Assembly: GCA_947462335.1 (NCBI GenBank)
Contig: OX381719.1
Coordinates: 66,566,808 to 66,630,807, forward strand
DNA from: Harmothoe impar
Taxonomy: Eukaryota; Annelida; Polychaeta; Phyllodocida; Polynoidae
DNA length: 64,000 nucleotides
Reading direction: 5' to 3'
The notes beneath the pieces are model-generated. The model was not told the origin of the DNA, made no database searches, and worked only from the letters and a program-made list of their open reading frames with translations. Position numbers and translations under genes: made by a program. The stretch's first letter is position 1; each line of letters begins with the position of its first letter. This document shows, in pieces, positions 11,153 to 22,100 of the stretch.

Positions 11153-11786
11153 TTGAAAGGGGCAATTATATATAGACAGAGACAGGGAAAGGGGCAAACA
11201 GACATAGACAGAGAGAGGCATAAGGGGGAGAGGGGCATAACCATAAATACAGGTGACAGAGATGGGTGTAGACTCACAGACAGAGGGGGGGAGGTGCAGG
11301 GACCCCTACAGTCTCTATTATACTGCATGTATGGTGCGTTAACAGAGCAGACTAGACGTGTATTGTAGACATGCCTGCTTCCATTACAGAGTAGTGGACA
11401 GCCCCCAGTTAACACACCAGTGGTAACTCTAGGCCTACCATAGGCACTCATTCATGTGTAGTATACCGGGTACCTGTACGGTAGTATCTCTCTGGTCATG
11501 CTCCAGTCATGCCCCAGTCATGCTCCAGTGCACCTACCACTCTCCCACCTATCCTACACGACTGGAACTACTACTGTTGTCTTGGTTGTGTTGTGGCAAC
11601 CAACCAGCAACGCTCCAAACAGCAACCACACACCATGTTGGATCTGGTTGACTATACTTTCCTTAAGTAATGGCTGAATTTAGTAATGCCTGAGTTCTGC
11701 ATTAAGTGTTGGATTCATCATGACCTGCCAGTAGGTAACCTGTGTGTAGGGCCTATTCTGGGGGGTTTAGATCAGAGCACAAGGAG

Positions 11787-11890
11787 GAGTATTACTACTG
11801 CTAGGCCTAGTACTACTACTGCTAGGCCTAGTACTACTACTGCTAGGCCTGGTACTGCTACTGCTAGGCCTGGTACTACTACTGCTAGTG
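11787..11890. repeat. 21-bp minisatellite, five units
   Basis: Five units of AGTACTACTACTGCTAGGCC plus T, with small variants. It is open in one plus-strand frame, giving a Thr-Ala-Arg-Pro repeat, but no gene structure surrounds it. Confidence 0.85.
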
Positions 11891-13640
11891 GTACAGGTGG
11901 AGTCACAGCCACACCAGCACCTCATAACACAGGTGGATATACATTTATATATAAAGCCACCATATCAGCTGCTGGTACATGTATACCCCAGCTCACAGCA
12001 CTCACCTTGTAGCTGTAGCTGTGTGCCTATTTACTGTGTGCTGCAGACAGTGTACCCAGTGCTGCCTCCACACACTATGTCAGCACACTGCCCTCTACAC
12101 ACAGACTCCTGAACCAACCAGCAGCAGGCACATCAGGCACCCCAGGGTCACACCTACACTCAAACATTCAGTATTTGGAAAATGTATTAATGAAGCAGAT
12201 ATAGACACATGATTGTTTTGTTACACAATAGCTCCAGTATTAGTAGAATGATGTGTAGAAGCATGTATATGCTGAATTAAAGAGGAATAACATTATAATG
12301 GCCATCCCCTCTGTGCGTCACCCCTGATGACGGTATACTTCCAGCAATATCCAGACATATCTGGAAGCTAAAGCTAAAGCTCTGACTTATACAGATTGGA
12401 GACTGACCAGTTCTTAGTACGCCCTAAGATTGACTGACAGTCCCCAGAACACAGGGTGTATCGAGAACTTGGTACACTCATTTATTGTCACTTTTCTCAT
12501 ATTTTAATGTCAAAATGCATAACTCTGATGCCAGCATAGGAAGCAAATAAGCCATATAATCTAAATGTAAGTATGAAGCAGTAGAGTGGTTTCCCAATTC
12601 CCACCTACGACCCCAGTGACCCCACTAATTAATTGCACAGATAAGGGTAACAGTCCAGTGACCACAGGTAAAGTGCATGAGTATCAGGCTGTGATTGGCC
12701 CATTTACCTGCATGAGCAGGGGTCATGGTCCAGTGAACACACCAGGTGTACCAAAATTATGGTACAGCCCAAGATGGTCCACAGTACCATAATCTTGGTA
12801 CGGACCCAATGGAAAGAATGTACTATGTATTTAGTACGTCCTAACAACATGGTCCCAACCTGTTATAAAACATTGTCTGCTCCATTGGTTTTATATCAAG
12901 GTTCTATACATGTATATGCATAGGGTTTACCAAATGATTTATTTCAGGATTTCAAGAAATCTGAGTCTAGTCCAGTCTTGGGGCCCAGTAGTGGGAAGCC
13001 CTGGTGGTGCTGTGCTGTGTGTCAGACACAGTGCTGCCGCCTGGTGTCACCGCAGAGAACCACTGTGGTGATTGATCGATTGATTATTCATTTATTCATA
13101 CTGCCATACAGTGCAGCCAGGCAGAGAACCACTGTGGTGCTGCCATCTGTTGTGAGAATTGTGAACTAAAATGGCTTAGTGGTCAAACAGACGTCTCAGG
13201 GAAGAAGATGCTCCAATGGAGCATAAGACACAATAATAACTACCAGAATATGTACATTATTTAGAAAATGTATGAATATAAAGAAACAAAACAATAAAAA
13301 AAACTTTCTGAGCAATCTAAGATTGGGTTGACAACAACACTAAAGTTTGCATTTGTTTTTTTCTCAATAACCCAGCGAACAAAAAAAACGTTTATTTACG
13401 CTTTCAAATATGATTTGAAACCTTTTTTTAACGTTTGCTAGCACTAGAATGCTGACTCATCCTGATGTTATTTCAGATCATTTGACCTTTTAATGATCAC
13501 CATCTTAATGGTATTATATGGCAAAAACTCCCGAGTAATTCAGTTTTGGCTATTTCTGGCCCTTTTCAGCCTTATACGACTACAGAATAACAATTTTTGC
13601 ATCAATTTTCTCAAATTTTCGGTATATGTGAGAGAACACC
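11891..13640. other. Non-coding stretch with an inverted repeat
   Basis: No gene was recognised. Arms at 12748-12765 and 12784-12801 are inverted copies of an 18-base sequence with one mismatch; each arm is itself nearly palindromic (GTACCA ... TGGTAC). The rest is unremarkable. Confidence 0.5.
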
Positions 13641-14161
13641 TGTAGGGGTTTCAGATGCGTATAACTCGAACACAGGTTCCAAATTCGGTTTGAATGCAAC
13701 AGGTTTTTATTCGATCACAGCCTCAAAAGTACACAAAGGTCTATACTCGGTTCACTTGGTCTTTCAACCATTCGAAGACACACAGGATTCTATCGATAGT
13801 TCGAAGCATTAGCAATACCGGACAGTCAAGCCCTGTGCCAGCATGGCTGGTGCAGGAGCCATAATGTGGGAGGGGTGTAGGTGCCCCTGTCAAAGCGAAG
13901 GTACGAAAGGTGTGGGTCAGAGCTCGTCCTGGGACGAACTCCCTGAGGTAGCCAACCTCGGCCTCTTATATACCCTGAGCGCGGACCAAGCAGTGTCGAC
14001 GTGGCACTCCTCCGTAGCGCCGTCTGGAGTGCCCTGCTTGGTTCCGCTACCGGATAACCGAAAGGACATGGCTTAGGTGTTGCCACCTAGTGTCCTTTGG
14101 AGGCACTTGCCGCTCCGACTCCACGGACCTTATATGTACACGTATTATTCGTGCCCCTACA
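13641..14161 (-). repeat. 3' LTR of the Gypsy element
   Basis: The same 521 bp as the 5' LTR with about five substitutions, near 13684, 13738 and three between 14094 and 14120. Termini TGTAGGGG and CCCCTACA are intact. Confidence 0.93.
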
Positions 14162-14173
14162 TCACCCCCACCA
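14162..14173 (-). promoter_or_regulatory. Polypurine tract
   Basis: On the minus strand GGTGGGGGTGA lies directly against the 3' LTR, the expected place for second-strand priming. Confidence 0.8.
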
Positions 14174-15087
14174 GATTATAACAAGGGTCGAAATACATCT
14201 GATATAATATAATATACTCGAATATAGGAGAATAATATCAGTGTACATGATGACAATACCGGGGTACATTTAAAGGTACGAAATACGTTTTATACATACA
14301 TGTAGAAAGTACAATTTTACTGACCTGTTACACCAAACAACACTTACATTTCTATGTACATAACAGGGATCTTACAGATCCAACACTATAACGACAAGAT
14401 AGATACGTAAGTATCCATCTCTAATAAAGATATGAATATATACGAATATATATGTTCTATACTATTTCTAACTACAGTGATCACAGATCTGTACGGTTTT
14501 TGTTAAGATACAATATTGACTACTACATTAATCATATTAAGGTGGGTTAAGAGTGCACAATATGTGACTTTCTAGGACGGAATGACACAGAAGTAATGGC
14601 TCGAAAATATTTAAGTGGGCGAACCGTCCCTGGAGAGGTAATTACGTGAACTATTAGAATTATGAAATAATTGGAACCAACATAGATGTGACATTAACTC
14701 TTATAATCAAGGAATGTAGTAATATTGGCCTCTACCTGAGGCAACCGATATATGGCTTTATAGATATACTCTCGAAATCCGAATACCAGTTGTTATGTCC
14801 AAAAAGAAAATTTTTGGAGATAAAGGTAGTTATCGAACATTATGTACAGTTTTGGTTCTAATCATGGTATATAGCATAAGTGATACTCCTTAAAGTATGA
14901 ACAACGAAGACATTTCTTGACAATTATGCATTTTACACCTGGCTTATGGTTCTTCTTCGAATCATGACCTTAATCATGGACGTTTTTTTTATTTTTTATA
15001 ATAACAACACAATTATTACAATCTCATCGAAACATCATATGCACAAGTCATCAAACACACAACTGAACAGTCGAACACACAAGCTAT
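14174..15087 (-). other. 3' non-coding region of the Gypsy element
   Basis: About 900 AT-rich bases between the stop of the third ORF and the polypurine tract. No coding signal. TCGAA pentamers are frequent here too. Confidence 0.7.
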
Positions 15088-18000
15088 CTAAGAGTCCTTC
15101 ACCAAGCTCAAGAGCTCTTCGAGGGACCCACTCCATTGGGTGAGTCCTATCCCGAATACTCGAATGAACTTAACGTTCAGCGCCTTCATAGTGTTGGCCT
15201 GATCGTTCAAAGTGTCTTCCGCAGCTTTTTGGAAGGCACGAGCTGTGGAGAGTTCCTTCTTCGATTGTGACAGCTGCTTGGTGAGTTCGGTCACCTTATC
15301 TGGCTCTGATTGTTCGTCAATCCGTTGTCGTTCGAAGATATTCCTCAGCCTCTCGACCTCCTTGCCCTGCATGGTGATGGCGTAGTCGGCTGATGCCCTT
15401 GCCACACCGGCGGCATATTGCTGCATGCCAGCTAAGTGCTCCTGCAACCATCGTTCGTATAGCTCCTTATGCAACACCGCATCCGGAGCCTTCACAGGCT
15501 AGAAGTAGTCTTTTGGGAACTGTACCCTCGGCCGAATGTTCTCACCACTTATCATCAAGTCATACCACCTGTCAGGATCAACTGCAGATTCCTCACGAAC
15601 GTTCGGCTTATAGGGCACGGTGGCTGCGGTGGTAGTGGTGGTGGACAGGGTGGCAGACACAGTTGCTGCTTTCCCTCCTCCAGTGGTTGTCGTTGGTGTG
15701 GTGGTAACTGGGTTCGAAGTGGTCACTGGAACCGGGTCCACCACAGGCTCAGTCTTCACGGATGATGAATTCGCACTAGTGGCAGGGGTTTTATGCCCCA
15801 CCGACTTTGTAGAACTGTCAGCCTTTGGTTTCACCTCCTCTACTGCCCGAGGAGTGAGGATGGTGGTCGTCACCACCAAGTCCTTCTTCCCAGGCAGCAC
15901 CAAGTGATCCGAATCCCCCATCTCCACGTTCCGGGAGTCCGGTTGGCGAAGGGCATCCCCTACAGAGACACCAGTGGGAAGATTTCTGTACAGATCCTTC
16001 TCAGTCTGTACTTCCGGACCAGGAAAGGCCATCGAAGGGTACTCAGCCCTGCTAGCCAGGTTACCAGGGGTCAGTGGACGAAGGGTTTGTAGTTGGGAAC
16101 GACCCTTGGGGGCTGAGAAGTCCGGACCATAGTCAGGACGCAAGTCCTGTAGTGGGGACCGGTGCTCAATCGTTGTCGCACGACCTCGAGCTGCAGATGG
16201 AGCTCTCGGAGCCGGAACCGCCGATCTGACCTTTTTACAGTCAGGTTCGGAGGTGGCTGGACTCCTGGTTTCACTTCGTTTCCCCGGAAGGGGGTTGGCC
16301 GCTCTCCAGTCGTACAACTCCTTGTACAAGGTGCTGTTCAAGTCCAGTCGACCACGTCGATCAGTACGCTGGAAGACAGCTGACTGCTTCGAATTCCTGC
16401 TCAACTGGACCTTTCCGAATTGGAGGGTCTCAATCGTGATGGTGTCGAACTTTACTTTGTCCAAGCCGGCCACCAGCGATGCATGGAGGTCTCCCACGTT
16501 CTTTCTGGCCAACATCATGGCTTGGCCATGACATTGTATCAGGTGTTCGATTATTCTGCCCCTTCGGGTGGTCCACTCTCCCGAACACTTTTTGTTCGAT
16601 TTGCCAGTATCAGCGCAGACGTACATCGCACGGTGGTGCATGTGGCATTCAACCAAATGCCGCATAAATCGAAGACAAGTAGGCATGGGGCGGACCTCCC
16701 CGGGTTTGGGGTAGCTGCGACAGGAATCGAATGGACACTCCTCCCTTACCCCTTTCTTGTACCGGGCCATCGCCCATCTAATTTTGGGGCGTCCCTCATG
16801 GTTGTAGTAGGTTTCGGGGAACTGTTTTCGGTCCAGCAGCCGATTGAACCAGTTTTCCGTCCATGTCCAGGAACTGGGTGAAGTCATATTGGACCTCATC
16901 CATTCTTCGTCATCCGACAACCCTTCATAGTCCGTTTCTTTGGGACACGAATACATCTCCCTCGAACGTTTGCAGTGTTCCATGCACTCGGGCCTAAATT
17001 TCTTGAAGCCCCCGCTTGAAGCCCCCGCTTGAAGCTAGAGGCGGCGACGAAACCACAGGTGGTGTGTTCGAATGTCCCGACTCGGAGGACGTAGACGTAG
17101 ACGGAGATACAGGCATGGCAACCTGCACTGGAGTCTTGGTCGGAGTTGCTGGAGGGGTCAAAGGCGTCCTGGGGGGTGCCCGAGGAGGCGTAGAAGGAGT
17201 AGAGGCAGTACCGGATACTACGTCCACCAACCTTACAGTTGGGGACATATTAATCGCAGTAGTTTGGGGAGGTGAAGGGTGAGGGAGACAGGGCTGTCGT
17301 GCCTCACTCTTCTTTGCCTTCCGTTTCTGGCTTTTAGTCAGTTCGAATGGAACCTCCTCCACATCCGAAGCGTCGGACAAGGACCGTCCCTTTTGCTGTG
17401 GATTGGGGTTCTTACGGGACTGGGCTCGAGTCATTGGAGTTCTGGGGGTAGCTTGCATAGCTTCCAGAGTTATCCGTAACTGTTCATTGGCTGCCCTGAG
17501 TTCATCGGATTCTCTGACCACCTGAGCATAACGAGCTTCCTGCTCAACTGATCCTAAGGTATCCGAATGGATCTCCATCGGAGTCATCTCCAGGATAGCT
17601 GGTTCTTTTTTGAATGGGACTGGTGAAGGTCCCGGGGCTTTCGGAAGAGATTCGGATTGAGACTCAGTAATCCCGGTGGTAGTGGTTGGTTCTTCGAATG
17701 ACGTTGAAGCCGAATGGGAAGTACTCGAAGAGCACTCGGACTGAGCTGAGGCAGGTTCGGATACTTCGGACATAGCTGGAGCAGCTGGAGGAGTACTAGT
17801 TTTGGAAGTTTTACGACTACCTCTGGTTTTGGTGAGTTTCTTTTTCTTCCCCTTCGTACTGGTCGTGCTCCCATCACTTGAGGGCACTGATTCCTCCATT
17901 GATTTAGCTTGTTGGAGATTCCGAAAGTTCGTACCACACTCTAACAGAATGTCACTGAAGACTCCGTTCTTAAAAGCTCCTCGAATCGCCCCTCCGTAAC

Positions 18001-18553
18001 TGTCTAACCAGGTGGGATCGTAACGATAGAAGCCCTCCTCTCCCAGCCTGTACAACATCATCGACATTAGTGTGGGATGTAGTTTCAGCGAGGAATCGAA
18101 TGGCGAATCGCACGACAGCACTTCCATTAGTTGTTGCTGGGCCAGCGATGTTCGCACAACGTCTTCCATCTCTTCGTCAGACACTGCATGGATAGGCAAT
18201 TTCTGACTTACCTCCTCCAACCCTGGCATCTCGTCTTCCTCCTCATCACCGGCTGCGTTGAGCCGGGTTGGCTTCGAATTGTCTATATCTTTCGAAGCAA
18301 CTCGTTTTGGGACATTGCGCCACGGCAACGGCCCCAGGTTGACTGTAGCCGGGGGTGGCATGGCCATGAGGTCCCGTTCAGCCGTCGAATAGGAGCCAAT
18401 CCCCGCCACACGGACGGTGACTGTACTCCCGGTGGTTTCAGAGGCGGATTCATAATCCGATTCCTGAACGTTGTCGAATTGGCCATCGTCCATTCCGAAC
18501 AGATCTAACTCGTCGGACTGGAGGCCCTCACCGGGGGTGTACTGCTCCTCCAT
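15088..18553 (-). pseudogene. Third ORF of the Gypsy element (about 1150 codons), broken in two places
   Basis: Three open segments follow each other: 18553-16994 (519 aa, ATG start), 16983-15499 (494 aa) and 15495-15088 (135 aa). The first two differ in frame because of an exact 13-bp tandem duplication at 17002-17027; without one unit the frames agree. The second and third are in the same frame, divided only by a TAG at 15499-15501, which is either a nonsense mutation or a read-through stop. In order the predicted protein has an acidic N-terminus, a Ser/Thr/Pro-rich middle with basic patches, a Cys/His-rich region with two C2H2-like fingers (CPFDSC ... H-x3-H; C ... C ... HLIQCH), a second low-complexity region and a C-terminal coiled coil. 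There is no signal peptide or membrane helix, so it is not an env. I do not recognise the family. Confidence 0.8.
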
Positions 18554-19152
18554 CGAAGTCGAATGTTCTCACCGAACGAAGTTTTAAAAATCGAAGATTT
18601 GCGGAGTACGAAGCTCCGCGTGTCGTAATGACACTATGAGCGGGAACTAACCAGGTTGGCGCGTATTATGATGTGGTTTTGGAGACTTTTGGCCGATAAC
18701 AAGACCCTTCTTCCTCCTCCTTTGCCCTGCAGCGTCCGCGCGTCTTCTTGGCACTGATCCAATATGGCGACCGCCCTTCTTGTCTCGCGATGCCACGCCC
18801 GCCGCGGGAGCAAAGGTCAACCAATCAGCGTTCACGCTTCACCGGATAGCCCTTTTCTGACGGATAACACGGCGGGAGACGCTCGCGTTTCCCGCCACTA
18901 ATCGAACGGGTAGCTCACCGGAGTGTAATCCTTATTGAGTCAGTTCCACAGAACCAGGGGTACCGCTAATCATGAATTCTTCAGGAGTGTAGGCAAATGT
19001 CATTACGGGTAACATAAGAATACCCGCTGGATAAATCCGTCTGCCACCCTCGGGGACGTTCATGATCAACACCCGCCCTAGTTCCGCTCGCTCGACAGCA
19101 ATTAGGTCTGTACTACCATCATGGAATCGAAACTTCTTGTTGTGTATACAAA
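18554..19152 (-). other. Non-coding spacer between pol and the third ORF, with a strong hairpin
   Basis: GC-rich spacer of about 600 bases. At 18871-18896 there is a 12-bp stem (GGCGGGAGACGC / GCGTTTCCCGCC, one G-T wobble) with a two-base loop. It lies about 320 bases before the ATG of the third ORF. It might mark a subgenomic promoter, splice or RNA-processing signal; that is inference. Confidence 0.6.
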
Positions 19153-22100
19153 TTAGGTCACAGCAGTCCCCCGGTTATGCCGTGGACTGCGCCTTAACCC
19201 GACCTTGGGTTCTTTAGACCTGGTCGTCCGGGAAGATTCGACAGGATGTCCAGTAGTCAATTGGACAGCCCTCCTCCCCTTCAGACCTTCATTTGCCGAG
19301 ACTTTTTTTACGCACTTTTTATCCTTCTTGCTAGAAGCTCGAATTGGTAAATTTTTTTTAGGCCTACCCCGGCCCCGCTTTAATTTACCAATACCAGGAG
19401 GCATAGGTTTCTTCTCATCTGAAGGTATCACTAGTTTCCTAGGTCTACCAGGACCACGTCGTTCCGGGGTGGTCGCTCTCCGCTCAGTGTTATCTGACTT
19501 CGAATGCTCTCCTGACTTCGAATGCGCTGAAGCGTCACCCTGCCACCGACGTAGGCGAGCTACATTGGATTTATACAAGCGTCCCAACAAGGATTTGATC
19601 ACCACTGTGGATTCTGAAACAATCCGAACCACAGTAAATGGACCGTCCCAGTTGGGTGACAACTTCAACTGCTGCAGGGGGTCGTGTAGCCTAACTACCT
19701 CGTCCCCTACTCGAAAGGACCTAAGTTTCAAACCTACGTCATAGCCCACTTTTTGCCATGAAGCAGATTTGCTTAGCTCACATCGAACCATCTCGTATGC
19801 GGACTTGAATTGATCCCTCAATGCCTCCACGAACATCACCTGACAGGGTGTTTCAGCGTTTACCCCAGCTACGCCAAACACCAAGTCAGCAGGCATAATC
19901 AAGTCCTCTCCGAATACTAACAGATTGGGGGAACAACCGGTGGAAGCATGCACCGTACTATTATAAGCATGTACCACAAACTCGCATTGTTCGTCCCAAT
20001 CATCCATCTGACTGTTGACCAGAGGCTTCAGGACTTGTATCAAGGTTCTGTTAAACCTTTCTACTTGACCATCAGACTGAGGCCTGTACGTATTCGTTCT
20101 GGTTTTGCATATAGCAAGGTTATGGCACATCGCTGCCCATAACTCGGATTCGAATTCTCTGCCTTGATCACTATGCAACACCAAGGGTACACCTAGATGA
20201 AGCACCCAACCCTTTACAAATGCACGAGCACATGTATGAGCCTTATGATCTTTCAGAGGAAACACTCTAGTGTACTTCGAATAGTAGTCGGAGATCACCA
20301 TCATGCACGTGTTTCCATCAGGAGTGGTTTTTAGGCCACTAATGATATCCACCGCTATGCGTGCAAATCTAACTCCCCAAAGCTCTTGAGTTAGTGGCAA
20401 CTTACCCAGGCCTTCACCTGGTTTGCTCAGACAACAATCTGGACAAGTAGAGATCCACCTAAGCAGGTCTTTACTCATCCCAGGCCAGTAATACCTTCTG
20501 GAGAGTCGCGCAAGGGAGCGCTTCTTTCCAAAATGCCCGCTGGTCTGGTGTCCATGTACGAAATACATGATATCCCTTCGCATAGCTGTGGGTATCACGA
20601 TTTGCCGAATTTTGGTCTTGTACGGTGTTATCTTCCACCTACATAAGATACCGTCAACAACAGTTAGCTCAGACCATTGAGCAAGTAGTTGTCTCATTTC
20701 CCGGTTCTCAATCGAAATGGCTGGTCTTTGTGGTTGGGCACCACTGGAGACCTGTTCTATTAGTCTTGATATGATAGCATCACCCTTCTGGAATTGCCTG
20801 ATGGTTTCGGTGGACCATTCCATTGCTTTAGAATGTCCTACATCATACGGCATTCGAACTCCAGCTATTACAGCATTATGGGCTCCACAATCATCACAAT
20901 CCATTCTAGAACATTTCCGTATGGGTCTTCTCGAAAGGGCGTCAGCATTGATATGCTTGTTCCCTGCTCTATGTTGGATTTGGCTATTTTCCAACCCGAA
21001 CTCGGACAGATGGGTCAGCCATCGACCGATCATCCCTTCTGCTTCCTTAAAGTTCAACAGCCACCTTAAGGAGGAGTGATCCGTCCGTAAAGTAAAGTCA
21101 CCTCCCCAAAGGAAGTGCTTAAACTTCTTCGTATACACCACTACCGCCAACAATTCGCGTTTAGTGGTACAGTAATTCCTCTGAGCCTTATTGAGGGTAT
21201 TACTCGCGAAAGCCAGTGGCACTTCCATCCCCTCTTGCATCTGGGACAGAGCAGCACCTATGCTGTCGTTACTGGCCTCTGTGTCCAGTATGAAATGTCC
21301 ATCAGCTGTTGGATATTTCAAAACTGGCGTGGTTCGAAATAGGTTCTTCACGGCTTCGAATGCTAGATCCTGTTCCGGACCCCATGGGAAAGGCTCCTTC
21401 CTTCTACCTGGAGTCCAGTGAGCTAGAACCTGCATAGGCTGAGCTATTCTGGCATACCCCGGTAGGAAGTCCCTGTAGTAACTACAGAAGCCCAGAAAGG
21501 ACCGTATGTCCTTAGGTCCCTCTGGCTTTTCCCATTCCGACACAACATCTAGTTTCTCAGGATCCGCTTTAACTCCCTCAGTAGCCAGACACGATTCGAA
21601 GGTCTTCCCAAAGACAATTACGTCGTCCAGGTACACCAAACACTCCTTCCACAACAGATCACTCAACAGAGATTCCATCATGGCTTCGAATGTTGCAGGG
21701 GCGTTACACAATCCAAATGGCATCACATTGTACTGGAAAAGACCGACATGGCTCGAAAAAGCTGTCTTCTCCTGATCCTCTTCCTTCATTCCAACTTGCC
21801 AGTATCCGGATTGCAAATCCAGCGTACAGAACCATTGGTTTCCACCCAGGGAATCAATAGTCTCGTCTATACGGGGAAGAGGATAGGAGTTTTTCTTAGT
21901 ACAACCATTTAATTTTCGATAATCGATGCAGAAGCGAATTGTGCCGTCTTTCTTAGTCACCATCTGAACAGGACTGGACCAGGGGCTAGTGCTGGGAACA
22001 ATCACCCCTAATCTCAGCTGATCAGCGATTTCCTTCTCGGCCATCAACTTCTTCTTCAAAGGTAGGCGTCTATAAGGGATTTTGAAAGGTACAGCGTCCT

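Noticed and set aside
11686..12012. Secreted Thr-rich protein
   Set aside because: The Thr-Ala-Arg-Pro stretch comes from a five-unit 21-bp repeat and the surrounding frame has no signal peptide or splice support.
15620..15907. Plus-strand Val-rich ORFs inside the Gypsy third ORF
   Set aside because: Antisense shadows of Thr/Ser-rich codons on the minus strand.
16994..18553. Envelope gene for the Gypsy element
   Set aside because: No signal peptide, membrane helix, furin site or glycoprotein cysteine pattern in any part of the third ORF.
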